Part shown: in pieces, positions 42,267 through 54,700 of the stretch
Position numbering within the stretch: the stretch's first letter is position 1
Layout of the letters: each line of letters begins with the position of its first letter
Assembly (NCBI GenBank): GCA_030770425.1
Contig: JASJFT010000026.1
Span: forward strand, 186,001-250,000
Direction: 5' to 3'
Length of the DNA stretch: 64,000 bases
Origin: Darksidea phi
Lineage: Eukaryota > Ascomycota > Dothideomycetes > Pleosporales > Lentitheciaceae
Translations under genes and position numbers: made by a program
The notes under the pieces: model-generated
Database searches by the model: none
What the model was told of the DNA's origin: nothing
The model's input: the letters and a program-made list of their open reading frames with translations, nothing else

Positions 42267-43262
42267 TCATCCGACAAGCGCCTTGCTCACCTCCTCTACC
42301 TCCTTCTTCGTCCCACAAATCAGCCCGCCCCTTTCATCTGTGTCCTTTACCCCGCTCTCCAGTATCCTTTTGCCACTCCCGGCATCAACAGCTGATCCAC
42401 CGGCGCATTCAACGATAAGCGCAACAGGCGCCAGCTCGTATAGCCGCCTTAGTTTCGCCCTGCTCGCCGCAGTGACTGGAGAGATATACACTCCATGCCC
42501 TTTGACTAGGGTATGAACGATATCCGGAACTAGCCCTCCGCTGTACCGCAGCGTGTACTTTTGATCAATGAAGTGCGTGATGAGGTCCATGTACTTGCGG
42601 TCTTCGGCGGCTGCGCGAAGATTCGCAGGGGCGAAGTAGCGAGTTTTGAAGGGTGGGCTTTGCAAGCATATTCTTGGGTGTACAATCTCTATAGAAGCCG
42701 TCCCTGAGCCGGGAGTTGCATCACCAAACCCGACTTCGAAACAAGCGTCCGCGTACCTTGGAATTCTAAGAGCTATGATAGCTGTAGTACGCGGCCCATA
42801 GATACCCAAAATCGCCGCGATCTGCTTCTCAGGGTTTTGACTGAGAGCTGTCTCTCCATCCCAAATCCCAACGATAGTGCCGACAGTCCAGTTCGGAGCC
42901 ATAATGGAACTGCCATCTAACGGGTCAAATGCGAGGGTATATTTCTCTGTTAACTCTTGGCTGCTGGAGATTGGACGCTCAGTTGGATCTTCTTCGCTGC
43001 TTGCGGTAATTATTGAAGGACACTCTGCGATGGCGCTACGAATGATGTCTTCGGCGATGACGTCAACATTAAGCTGGTCGTCGCCAAAAGCGTTGGCGGT
43101 CCCGACTTGAGAGACTTTTGACGAGTTGCGGAGGGCGGCTGCGGTATCTGAGACACATTGTAGGAGTGCAGGTATGACGCTGTCGCGCAGTGATGACCGC
43201 GAGTCTGTTGGGATGAGGGCTCGTAGGTGCGTTGATAAATCGGACTTTCGTACTTCCGCCAT
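42267..43262 (-). CDS. Fructose/sedoheptulose-bisphosphatase-like phosphatase
   Basis: Metal-dependent sugar-phosphate phosphatase of the FBPase superfamily. Intronless, 331 aa from the ATG at 43262; the frame is open 38 codons further up but begins there with GTG. The core motifs are present: EKYTLAFDPLDGSSIM (metal-binding Asp-Pro-Leu-Asp-Gly-Ser-Ser), an earlier acidic DVIAEDII, AAILGIYGPRTTAIIAL, and the sugar-phosphate contact region TLRYSGGLVPDIVHTLVKG followed by GVYISPV. A C-terminal ECAGGSAVDAGSGKRIL supplies the metal-site Glu. The motif set and length fit the fungal sedoheptulose-1,7-bisphosphatase-like group better than cytosolic gluconeogenic FBPase, because the AMP-site N-terminus is missing. 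Likely in the cytosol; substrate not certain. Confidence 0.85.
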   Translation of the reverse strand: MAEVRKSDLSTHLRALIPTDSRSSLRDSVIPALLQCVSDTAAALRNSSKVSQVGTANAFGDDQLNVDVIAEDIIRSAIAECPSIITASSEEDPTERPISSSQELTEKYTLAFDPLDGSSIMAPNWTVGTIVGIWDGETALSQNPEKQIAAILGIYGPRTTAIIALRIPRYADACFEVGFGDATPGSGTASIEIVHPRICLQSPPFKTRYFAPANLRAAAEDRKYMDLITHFIDQKYTLRYSGGLVPDIVHTLVKGHGVYISPVTAASRAKLRRLYELAPVALIVECAGGSAVDAGSGKRILESGVKDTDERGGLICGTKKEVEEVSKALVG

Positions 43263-43706
43263 GGCTGGCTGGCTGCAATGCTTTAGGAGGTACGACGGAG
43301 GTCTATGCGTTCGTTCCCGTCGGACTAGATTCGTGTTGAGCTTCGAATGATGAGCGATAACGGAAAAGGAATTCACTTCGTTAGTGGCATTTACTTAGCT
43401 AAACTATAAAGGGATTAGCGTGAACAGGTGCCTTGTTCCCCGAAAGACTAACAATTGTAGCAACAAAGTGCAAATCAGTGTCACAAAATAATCCGAGTAT
43501 GAAATAAGATACCTTCTGCGGATAGAGCAGCTATGTGGTACAAATTTGGCGTATGGTTAGAGTTGAATTTCCTCCGCTGTCACTGTGGTCGGTGTGCAGA
43601 GATCCTGTCCTGTATTTCGAAAGGTGAGAGCATCAAGACCACGCTGGGTCAGCAATAACCAGTCTTCGGGCTGCTCGGCAATCCTCCAAGCCTAGCGTTC
43701 CCCTCC
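43263..43706. other. Spacer upstream of the phosphatase gene
   Basis: 444 nt, AT-richer; promoter of the phosphatase gene and 3' flank of the acetyltransferase gene. No coding signal. Confidence 0.4.
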
Positions 43707-44495
43707 TCAAGCGCCAATTTTCGGATACCGTATGAGTGCCACATGCGTGTGACTTCCCTCACCCCCATACCTACTCAAATTTTCGATCGTACTACTCTCC
43801 TTCTCTTCAAAGCCTAGTTTCTGATACAGTCCTTTGGCGGGGTTGTCACTCGCCGTGTCGAGATACACGACTAAATTCTGCTTATCTGCCTGTGGGAAGA
43901 CCCAGCGTAGGAGTTGCGAGGCTAAGCCTTTGCCGCGGTGCGTAGGGTGTGTTGCTATATTTTCTAGGACTGCGTGGGTGAGTCGAGTATACTGGGACTG
44001 CGGACTGAGGGGATGAAGGCTATGTACGCAAACGAATAAATATAGAAGTGACGTACGATAATGTTTCTGCCCGGCGAGAACATCGCTCCGGAGACGTCGC
44101 AGTGCAACTGTGAAATCCATAACCAAATCCTTATTACTACTCTTAGGTAATCGGTTTCGATATGCCTCATCTTCAAAATTTTGCCTTTCAATTTTCTCCT
44201 GCGCGGATTCTTCCTTCCTTCCTACTTTTTCATGGGGTAGAGTCCATTGGGCAACGGCCGCTACTTCTTGCTCACCCGGTCTTGTGAGATCGGAGTACCG
44301 CATCACGATAAAGCGCGAGTAGGGCTTGCCCATCTGTTCCTCTATGCGGGGCGCCATTGCAGCTGCGAGTGTGGCAGGATCGACATGGCCGAATTGAAGG
44401 CGAGTGAAGGGGGAGGTCCAGGATTGGGCAAAGAGGGAGGCAATCGCCGGGGCGTCGGCGGGGGTTGCGTCGGAGAGAGTGTATGAGGATGACAT
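43707..44495 (-). CDS. GNAT-family N-acetyltransferase
   Basis: Exons 44495-44057 and 43969-43707, 233 aa. Early part: TPADAPAIASLFAQSWTSPF is the usual first helix; the acetyl-CoA site is THPTHRGKGLASQLLRW (motif A, R/Q-x-x-G-x-G/A), followed by VYLDTASDNPAKGLYQKLGF, the strand-helix common to GNAT enzymes that act on small molecules. The 87-nt intron is a multiple of three and free of stops, so the unspliced frame also reads through (262 aa). It is taken as an intron because it has GTACGT and CACGCAG ends and because removing it brings GQKHY next to LLENIATHP, the spacing seen in relatives. Substrate unknown. Confidence 0.82.
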   Translation of the reverse strand: MSSSYTLSDATPADAPAIASLFAQSWTSPFTRLQFGHVDPATLAAAMAPRIEEQMGKPYSRFIVMRYSDLTRPGEQEVAAVAQWTLPHEKVGRKEESAQEKIERQNFEDEAYRNRLPKSSNKDLVMDFTVALRRLRSDVLAGQKHYRTSLLYLFVCVHSLHPLSPQSQYTRLTHAVLENIATHPTHRGKGLASQLLRWVFPQADKQNLVVYLDTASDNPAKGLYQKLGFEEKESSTIENLSRYGGEGSHTHVALIRYPKIGA

Positions 44496-45404
44496 GGTGT
44501 TGGGATCCAGTTATTAGATATCACGTGCTGGTTGATGATCGAAGGGCTGTTCGAGTACGATAGCAGGATTTTGGAGTAAGGAACTTTGGGGGATGGGGTG
44601 GTGTTTGACTTGGTTATCTTCAATACGTCTGCGGTTATATTGACGTCCGGTGTGGGGTGTGAAGCGCAAATGCTTTGCATTACGGAAGGCGCAAAAAGTA
44701 GCTAAAGGTGTAATTAGTGCGGTCTGCCAGGCTGGGGTAGTTTCATGGGCCTCGGTACAAGCGAGCAGCCATCTCTAATTGAGAACATAAAATTTTGCGT
44801 ACTACCAATTATGCCGATATATCGAATAGCCTCTAATCTTTCGACAAGATTATCAGCATCTGGAACGATGGGTCAACTCGTTTCAAAGTTCCTTCACCAA
44901 CTGCTTTTTGCAATTGACATCTCAAGGTTGACGCCACCGCGGACCACGCTTGTGATTACTTACCAAACCCGCAAAAGCGACCATATAATGGATTGGAGGC
45001 CGCCGGTTTGTTAGTCGTAGTCGACACTGCCAGCCAGGGCGTGGTATCCGATACGCCTACCATCTACGACTAAAATCTACCTTTTGGGCATGGTACGCGC
45101 GGGCTCATTGTGGAACTTCATTTTCAGTTTGGCAGTTGGCTTCAGGGACTGGCCTCCAAAGTCTAACGTACGTACAAATAAGCGACATATTCTGTACAAG
45201 AGATTTGTAAACCCCGACTCGCGCGGAAGTCTATCGAAACGACGAACTAATGTGCATAAGAGATGCATCGGGGAATATCCTATGCCATCGATGAAACGCC
45301 TTCCGTTGTAAGCTGAAACGAAAGTTATAAAGTGGGGAAGCATGTAAAGTATTGGAGAACCTCTCCTAACGATCCACGGAAGCTGACATCCAGCTTATAC
45401 ACGC
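44496..45404. other. Intergenic region
   Basis: 909 nt with no supported gene; the 89-aa and 75-aa plus-strand frames show no similarity or splice context. Confidence 0.4.
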
Positions 45405-47190
45405 TCATTGTATGGCTGGAAATGTCAAGGTCGGCATGCTTGCTACGCTTCCATGCATTATCTCGCTCCATAAATCGCTCGCGGTAGTCAAAAGAATTTC
45501 AGTGCTAGGAAAGAATTCGAGAGCCTTCCGGAAATCCTCAACCGCTTTCAACTTCAATAGCTCAACAACTCTTCGCAAGGTACTAACACACCATGGTCTC
45601 CAAGGATCGCCATACTCGCAACCCTCGACCGCATATACGAGCGTAGCCATGATTGGTTCAAGGCATTTCCCCCGAGGCCAAGCATTGTAGCTTCCAGTGC
45701 TCTCAAGCATGGCGCGAATCCGGGCGAAGATTGGATCGTATCGACTGCGTGGCAGATTCATTCCGTTCTGCGCCTTCGCGTGGCGAGCAGTAGCCCAGAC
45801 AAATAGAGGCAAGCCAGCTGCCCAAACTTTGAACATAGTTGCCGCTTCTTGACCCTGAGTTCCACTCGGCAGGGTTTCGTTCCAAGGCTCCTCTAGCGGT
45901 ACCACAACAACACTGTGCATTGTCTCAAAGTAAAGGTTGCTTAAAGCCCGCTGATCAATGACGTCGTACCATTCTAAGGACGTTGCCAGTCCCAGCTGAT
46001 GAAGTCGCAGGACGAGATCGAACACGAACGATGTATTTTTTGGAAATCGCTTCACTGTCCGCCACGCGCGAATCTGTGCGTCATCGTGAAATGCTAATGG
46101 ACATGGCCTGAAATTTGGAAACATCGAAGGCGGGAGGCGTGGACGAATCTGCAAGGCGGCTGATAGAGAATAGGTTGCCCTGCTCAGTTAGTGTGTGGAA
46201 CGCACGCAACGTACGCGGGTGCTTACCAGCTCACCGTTCTTTGCAACTCAAAGTCAAGGGTTTGGATTCCTCCACGCATGTCGAGAACATGTTGCAACGC
46301 TTCGACATGGCCTCTCGCTTCGTCCCACGCTTGATCCGCACACTTCAAACGATTAGCACGGATAAGATGACGACCTAAAGTCACTTACGCATCCTTGAGC
46401 TAACAATGTAATGGCGAAAATGATTGACTGTGGCACTTTGTTTCCGCAGGCGGCTATTATGTCTTGTGCCATACGAATCGCCTCGCCTTTGGCATGCAAA
46501 GTCTCAAAGCTGGGCTGCAAGAGGCCGGACTTCCTATCTTGCGCCACGCAACTAACATACATTTGTGCAAATGTGGAAACCTCGTCCGAGGGTGCGACAA
46601 AGTGGAAGTCAAGTGCGAAACGCTGGTCGAAGCCTATATGCATCCACACCATCAATTAGTCTACGTTCACACATACAGAGGTCAGGGAACGCGAGGGATA
46701 GCCTACCAATTTCGGCCTGCGCTGTATATGCGCTGCCAGACAAATACGTTGGCAGCAAGGAATCGGGAGGTGTGGACCCTATTTCAGCCGATGCGGATGC
46801 AGAACGCCCTCGCATACCCCTCGACATTGTCGGGCTTGTGGAACTTTCCGTATCTCGAGATACAGATCGACTAGACCTTGCTCTCTGCTTGCCTTTCCTC
46901 CTATCAGTACCTGTTGCGAGCGAGGATGAGCCTGTTCCCTTGCTCTGGTGGCTCTGTTGTTGCTGGTGTAGGTAGTTCTTCATAACGTGGCTCCGAACAG
47001 TTTTGAGCTTTCTTTTTGCTGTCGCCGCGCTCTCATCCCCCGTTTGCACGATAAACTCGTACTGTGTCGTTGGAATTGTGTCGAAAGCTGATTGCTCAGG
47101 AATCTCAAGCTGTGCTATACCTGCCAAAGGGCTCTCTGGCATGGACTGAGCGTACGGAGACCATGAGTCCTGAGGTGGTGAGCGCGCCAT
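45405..47190 (-). CDS. Fungal transcription-factor-like protein
   Basis: Exons 47190-46707, 46633-46389, 46342-46227 and 46179-45405; introns 73, 46 and 47 nt; 539 aa. The N-terminus has a block common in Pezizomycotina proteins, TTQYEFIVQTGDESAATAKR then KTVRSHVMKNYLHQQQQ, followed by a basic Ser/Arg stretch (RRKGKQRARSSRSVSR) fit for nuclear entry. The remainder is helical: FALDFHFVAPSDEVSTFAQ, ARGHVEALQHVLDMRGGI (a typical block of fungal regulators without a visible Zn2Cys6 cluster) and, across the last junction, QRTVSWATYSLSAALQIRP. For the third intron the GTAAGC donor at 46226 was preferred to the GTGAGC 10 nt earlier because only it keeps frame. No DNA-binding motif seen, so regulation is an inference. 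Confidence 0.75.
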
Positions 47191-50100
47191 GGTGATCCTG
47201 GAGGCGAAAATAAGAATGACGGCGGATGCCGGATCAGTTCTTCTAAGAATACAGAAACTTTATGTATCCGAGACACTTTGGGGTCTGATAATGTGGGCAG
47301 GAGCGTTGCCAATGTCTAAGGGGGAAGCGGAAGAAATGAGCCACTACGGTCCACTGACACCTCATCGGCGCAAAATATGGCCCCGCTGAACCATCCTTTT
47401 TCGGCTATGCAGGACCCGGTACCCAGAGTGCGCATGGGATCAGAACAGCTCTGATGGACGCTTGCATCAACCTTTCTACGAGTCGAAGTTCTGAGCGAGA
47501 CCCCGCACTAAGAAAATGAACCACCAAGTGAAGGATCGAGTCGCAGGACACCATCTGGTTTAGCTTTTGGTACCGTTGAGGCTGACGCACGTGCCGGCCC
47601 CGAGTCTTATGCTTTTCGCAAGCGGATCCGGGAGACGGGGGCGGAGGTGGACTGGAGGCAACCCTGTTACACTCCTTCGGCAGCCAGTACGCAAGCTCGT
47701 CGACTAGTTCAGAAAAGGATGTGGCCCATCAGGATCCAGGTCGGGGGTGCCGTCGAAATAAATGTTCGAAATTTGTCAGTCAGCAGGCAGGACATGGTTA
47801 GAACATACGAGGCGCTTTTTGATCCTTCGCGTCGGTTTTCTCCTAGCCTCAGACTAGCACGGGCCTACAAGTAAATATTGACCTGTTGGGTCTTTAATTC
47901 TGGGCTGACGTACCATAGCTTAGTATGTCATTGTTGACACCCACTCCGTCGGCATGTTGAGTATGACTCGTTCACAGCAACGCGGGTGTTCCCGGTTCAT
48001 TACACTCGCCAATGTTGCGACCATTGCATCGCGTATAGTACACCTTCGGCATATCCTCCAGGTACCAGCCTCTGCTCGTGGCGGCCTGTCAATCACATAA
48101 AGATCCAGCGGCTTGACGCGCTGGAGCAACTATGCTCTTTCCAGTACATGAACATGTCTCTGGACACATCCTTACGTTGACCCTCATTAGATTTAGAATA
48201 CAAAGCGCTGTGGCATTACCAAGCTTTGTTTTCTTCACTAGAATGGGTCGGCTTATCGAGTGAGCTTCTCACAGCTGCTATTCGGACGTGTAGCGGGCGA
48301 AATGTCAATAAGCCACCCCACGTCCAAGCATTCAGTCATGTCCTGGCGGACATAATCCATCTTTAGAAAACGTAAAGCGGGAAGCACTTTGCGCCGGAAC
48401 ACGCGTCTTTTCGGGATGTCTTCCACTACAGCCGATTGGTATGCGTCCAGCCACCTTCGCTGCATTGTGCTAGGCACCTTGGGGGGACGGGTAATCGCCG
48501 CGGTAAAGCTCTAACTTGTATCAGTACCTACAAACCGGCCGTTATCCACCGTGTGTGGAGATGATCGCAGCTACAATTTTCTCGTGTTAAACCAAGATTT
48601 ATTTAGACAGGTTAGGAAGAGATTGTTTCTCCTCCTTGTTTTATACTTCTATAGAAGGTTCGCGGAGCGCTATTCCTTGAGACAGGCAATGCCTGGACAC
48701 TACTAAGGGATGATGGGTAACGTGTAGTCCCGGCCTAGGTTGGAGATTTGGCGCGGTAAGCGGCGGATCCAGCCCGCTCTTAACTCCGAAGCTGTCGAAG
48801 AGCTTAGCACCGAGTAACAGTAGACACTTGTGTACCAAAATTGAGACAAACTTTCAGAACTGTCGTGAGGAGGCGGAGGCGAAAAGTGGAACTTTCAGAG
48901 CGGGAACTCCAAGAAACGGACGCGCATATGGGAAGGTTTGTGCAGCAGATGACCGAGGAGATGAAGTCGGAACAGGGCGCCGGGTTACAGGACGCCAGCC
49001 ATACTTTATAAAGCTAGACACGGAGGATAGTAGGAGCCACGCCCAAGATCATGTTATGGAACGCTAGCGTAGGGGGCGGACAGTTCAAATACGAGATAAT
49101 ACACATTTGTTGCGCCTTTACTATTTTCACAGAATTCCCCTCAGGACGCTATCCCTTGCACAAACCGGAATATTGCCTCATGCACCGTAGATATGATCAT
49201 GGTTATGGCAACTCAAATCCTTGGCCACGCATTGATAACTTATTCTCACCCTGACCCGCGAACATCCGGATACTCTGGCATTGATGCTGGCAGTGGTTTG
49301 CCGGACCTACACTGCTTTATGAGGCAGGTCTGAGAATAGCATGCACTTCCATGCTTCTGTATGGCGCGAGAACCGTAATACGTGATCCCAACGGGAAGGA
49401 ATGTCGGCGACAATTTGTTGGGGACCGAGGCTCGAGCGTTAATCGCATTACTCGAGCGAAACACGCATTTCGAGGTCCTTGTCAATGAGCAAGGCTGGGA
49501 GTCGTGATTACGAATGCAAATTAGTGCCCAAGAGCCGGCGCCTTGGGCGACTGCGCGATCTTTGTGTAACGTGTAACGTTAGCTTTAATGCTGGATATCC
49601 TGATGGCTGATCTACAATCTTGAACGGTATGTCCTTTGTCAATGATTGCCATATCTTCGCAGCCGCTGCCCAACTACCCAGCCCTCCAAAACGAAGTACG
49701 CGCGTCAATGTGGAGCTTTACATTCACAATTGCTCGTGTCGGTCGGTGAATGGATGAGCGCACCCTCGCAAGAGGCTTGGCGTGTCCGTGTAATCCTAGA
49801 TCGTCGCTTCATTGCGCAAGTGGTGCTTCGTCCCAACTCTCCTTAACTCGGCAGACTAATGGCTGCTAGAAGTCAACACGATCCTGCTGTGGTTCGATGA
49901 GTCGTTGGGAGCGGTCCTCGCTTGACCGTGTTTTCTGTAAAGCAAAGGAAAATAATTATAATAAGTAGAGACCTCCTTCCTAAGGTCATCGTTTCCGGCA
50001 TCCTAAGGGGTTTTACCACGGAAACGACAATATGATTAGATGGTTGAGGCGCACATAACACACAGGCAAATTGATATCGGCTGGAACGAACTTATGCGTA

Positions 50101-51780
50101 TCAATTTATGACAGCCATATCTCTCTTGTCAAGCAGCAACTTATGACTGTCCTCTTATCTGTCACCAAATATCCGCCTTCCACTCTGCATTCGAAGACAT
50201 CGAGAAAGTTTCCTACTTTAACTATCACTAAGTATATGGTGCCTCAAGTAAATTATTTACGGGTAGCCTTGCGAAGGTTTCGGGTGGTGGCTTTCAATAT
50301 CATCTTCGCCCAAACCCCTGTTTTACCGACATGTTCTTCAGGGCTCGTAGTCCGTGAGGTTTTCCTCCACCGCATCCAAGCAGTTCTTTGACTTACTCGC
50401 ATCCCGTCGACTGAAATCGATCCTCCTCTTGGACCGAATCTTCGGTGCTTGTCAACCACAGGTAGAGCCAAGCTACCGACCACGCCTAACATCATTGGAT
50501 ATTACTGACAGTATCGCAACAACGGCGTACAGCAGCTGAGCATAAGATTTATTTTTTCCAGCCACCCTGAACGCCCTTAATCTCTATACAGCCACCCATT
50601 CCACAACATTCCAACTTGAAGCGCCCCCAAAAATTAACATTTCGCCCCAAAACCTGGAACAAAAATCCTTCGGCAGATGAACCTAAACAATGAAGCCATG
50701 CATAATGTATAAGCTTATATTTAGGCGCATCAACTCTCCTTATCGTATTCACAAGCAAGTTCGGTTTAGCTTGATGTTGGGCTTAGACTTTCGTTACCCG
50801 TTTGAGTGGGGCTGACTGAGGGCGGAATTTTGGCCCCATGGTTTCAGTAACACGCTGGCTAATTCGGCTTACCCCTGGATATATGACTCGAACGAGTGCC
50901 ACGTAAGCTGGCGATCTGAAAATCGGGCAACCTCTCCGCCCAGCTTACCTATCACCTCTAATATCATCATGGCTCTTGTATTTGTATATCCTAACCTAGT
51001 TGCGAAATCAGCTCGCCGAGACGTCCCGCGCAGTAGACAGCTCAAATTCTGAAGGTAAGGTTTAGAGTTGGCCTTGATTGTCTCTTCCTCTCAAACCACT
51101 CTATAGCCCCTATTAGTAAACGGTGAGGTTCCTAGACTAAACTTTATATATGCATTAATGACTACTTACAAAAGAGACTCCTACTATGAAAATCCAAATC
51201 AATAAATCAATGACAAACCACATTGCTGTCATGCAGAAACATTCTGCAGCGCGAGTCCCACGAAGCCATACAGCACGGTGGTGCTAATGATCTACACTCT
51301 GCAGCTCTACGGCCTTTGTATTACTAAGCTGAACTACATGAGACTTTTATAGATGTATAAATATCATAACGCTAATTGCAAACAACTGCTTCCTCCGGAT
51401 TGGCTACTATCTCGGATCGGGCATGCAAGAGATCATAGTATAAGGGGGACGAAGTTTGAGTGAGAATGCAGGACAAGAAGGTCGATGGGAAGCACCGCCA
51501 CGGCTACTGACACGGCAGAATAGACATAGTTAATACAAGCTATGCCTGGGATAGAACTTCGACATGCTAGATGCTCTGTTACTCAAATCGGTGTGCGAAG
51601 GATCTCTGGAGCCGAGCTCCCGCACCCCTAGCTCCCCACTAGGTTCGTAACAAGTTGTGTAGTGAATGAAATAGTACTTTTGCAAATGCCTAAACGCATA
51701 CTGCAAGAAATAATATCCCCGCATTAAGTCTCAATTCTCGCCAATATGGACAGGTCCACCCCCTTTACCCCCTCAACCAC
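47191..51780. other. 4.6-kb gene desert
   Basis: No supported gene on either strand; open frames rarely exceed 80 codons and none has family motifs or joinable splice sites. Two minus-strand frames (48253-48477, 47920-48129) look mildly protein-like but could not be identified or joined. The right part (50.0-51.5 kb) is AT-rich. No long repeat or terminal inverted repeat was seen by eye. It may be decayed transposon or gene sequence. Confidence 0.4.
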
Positions 51781-54700
51781 CTACTTATACTGCCGACAGA
51801 GCTCTAGAGCATCTAGAACGGGCTCATCCAGAATTTCCCGTGCCATTTTGACCATAGCATGCAGCTCCGCACGAAACTTCTGTCCTTCTGGCGTATCATT
51901 GTCTTTCTTCGTACTCATGCGCGCAAAGTCCGACTGTATCTTATCCAAAATACCTGAGATCTTGGACTTGAGCTGATTGCCATTGTTACTGAGAGCGATT
52001 TTGCATTTCTTTTGGACGGTCTCGGTGGTGGTTTGAAAGGGACTTTCAGCAGCGCACACAAGGGATTCAAACGTTGCACAGCGGGACTTGTGGAGGGTAC
52101 TTCCTGATATACGTCAGTCAGTGAGTCGGTGGACTTAAAAGTAAGAGTGGAAGAAGCCTACCTCTCTTCGCTAGCGAGATGTTGGATTGATTATAGATTG
52201 GTAGCATAGCTGCAGTGAAGTAGTGTGGCACATCCTCGTGTTTGTTGTTCTTCGTGTAGCCATCCGTCGCGGTCTTGACATGAATAGTGCGAAAATCCTT
52301 CTGTAAGTTCTTCATAAAATTGCTTACTTCTCCGGAAATCTCATTGTTGTATGCCTCTAGATTTCGGAGGAAGCAGTCTTTGTACGCATTGCAGACAAGC
52401 GCTTGAGGATCATCTAATAATATAGTCAGCATAAGTGCAGCTGAATGTAGAATAGTCGTCTCTTACTCTTGAGTTTCTGATTCAAGCTCGTCATGATCTC
52501 TTTCAGCACTTGAGACATCTCGGCCTTGAATGTTTCGCATGCTTCGTCGTGTATCTTGGCGAAGATGCGATCAATGCCATCCTTGAGAGGAGCGAGGAAT
52601 TCTTCATTCCAGCAAGCAGCTGGGATCTTCTTGGTCTTGTAAGTTCCTATTCCATGTCAGCTGCATTGTGTGGCTTGGCACATATCAAAGAAGTCAAACC
52701 GTTGTTGCGTATGAAGGCGCGATGACCCTGTGCCGGCAACTGCATGCGTGTTAGCGAATCTGGGTTCAATAGTGAGTCAAATCAATTACCTGTGACAACT
52801 TTCTACAGAGGGCTCGTGCACTCCTCTCGAAAATCCAGTGCAATGAGTTCTGATCTTTCATAGAGAGTTGCCCTGCGAGCTCTGCCACGTCACCGTCGTG
52901 GAACTTCTTGAGCGAGACATCGATTTGTTTGATCATTTCCTATGCATATATATTAGGATCTACGCCTGCATATTTATATACATCTGCAATACGTACATCT
53001 TTGGACTGCTTCACAATGCTGACAAGATGTTCCTTTCGGGCAATCGTCGTAGTGCTGCAGGACATCTGGATGATGCTAAGAAGGGTGTGCAATGACGTCC
53101 GATGGTAATGTTCCAAGGTTGAGAACTTTCCTTTGGAAGGGCGAGCGTAAATGTGGGCACGCATCGAGGGTATCTGAGTCTCGGCTAGTCCCATAGCTGG
53201 TGGCTCGGCCTTTTCGTATCCGCGGATATGCTGCATGTACGCTTTGTTCGAGATGCAGAAGACCGGCACTGTATTTTCATCGCGTGTATCAGCCCTATAA
53301 TTATTCTTCAGGACAGCTGCAAACTTCTTGTTGCGCGCTACAATACGTATCTCCAATCGTCTACATTCGTTAGAGTAACGTCGATCGAAAAGGTAGCTGA
53401 TCATCTTACTCTTGTGCTAGTGCTTTCTTTCGTTGCCTTGCAGGTAATTGTTAGTGATTGCAGGATAACAAGGTGTAGTGGTTACCTACGATAGCTTGTG
53501 GTTTTGTTCCCGGAGCTTCTTGTTCAGCGAGGCCTTGCCTGACGCCTTGTTTTTCTCCATCATGACTCTGTTCTCCTCAAACTTCTTGTCTAGCGCTGTA
53601 GCGTTCTGTGTGACAACAGCGAGCCTTTCCTCGTCCTGTAGCCCGAACTCAATATTAGTCTTCCCGGCAAGGTTCAGATCATCGGACCGCGTGATAACTA
53701 TAATGACACTCCCACTCCTCCTCCTGCGGTAAGCATCCATATATTGTCGCTTAAAGTGTATGTTCTTCTCCGGCCGATCGATTTTGGCGACCACAATAGT
53801 AACATCACAAGTCTGCATGTACCGGTTGGCGGCGTCAACGCGGAAACGGTTGATGTCAGACACCCCTGGGAGATCGGCGAGGATGATTCCTTGAGAGAGA
53901 ATCGGCGAGTGGAGGCTGACCCGTACGAGCCTTACCAGCGGCCATGGCGAGAACTTCAGGTCCTTTCCTCGGAATGAAGCATACGACACTTTCCGCGTGA
54001 ATGGTATAAACTTTTCGACAAGCCCCTCTGCGGTGTCAGAGCCTAGGTTTAAGGTGCTTTTGCCGTCCGAGATGAACATATGGAGGATATCCCGTGTGTA
54101 CTTCAAAAGCTTCTTGAGCACGTCGGAATTATTTGGGGCCACTGCTGTAGACAAGAAGATCTCAGCAGACTCCTCATTCTTGAACTCTGGGTATGCACTA
54201 AACAGCTCCTGGAAGCATTCGCGAGCTGTTGCGGCATTCTCAGTGTCCATCTCATCGAGTTCGGCGGAGTCATCTAAGCATTTCTGGTGGTGTCGGACCC
54301 ACTGAGCTAGCAGCTCAGTGATCATCTTCTCACACAATTCTTGTGCGAAGAACTCAACCTCAGTAGCAAAAGGTTGCATTTGTGTCCCTGTAGCGGACAC
54401 AAACTCGATCACCACATAGGTGCAGCTATCGCCGTCATCCCCCTGAATTAAATTAGCATCGGTCTACAATCGCGTTCCGAAATGGATTTACCTCAACCGT
54501 CAGATTCGCTACACCTAGGATAGAGTTGATGGCAGAAGATTTTCCAACTCCGGCGTCTCCGATTAGCCCAATGCGTACGGCATCTCCATAAGGGATTTTG
54601 CTATGCGCTTGGATGTCCTTCATCAGATGTTTCGCTTCAGCATCAGTATATCCACTGTTCTCGATAAATTGACGAAAGGTCTTGAGCATCTTTCTCGACG

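Noticed and set aside
48253..48477. 75-aa minus-strand frame with a protein-like look
   Set aside because: Could not be joined to other frames or placed in a family.
52868..54305. Plus-strand frames up to 102 aa opposite the large GTPase
   Set aside because: Shadow frames; the minus strand has a fully phased ten-exon gene.
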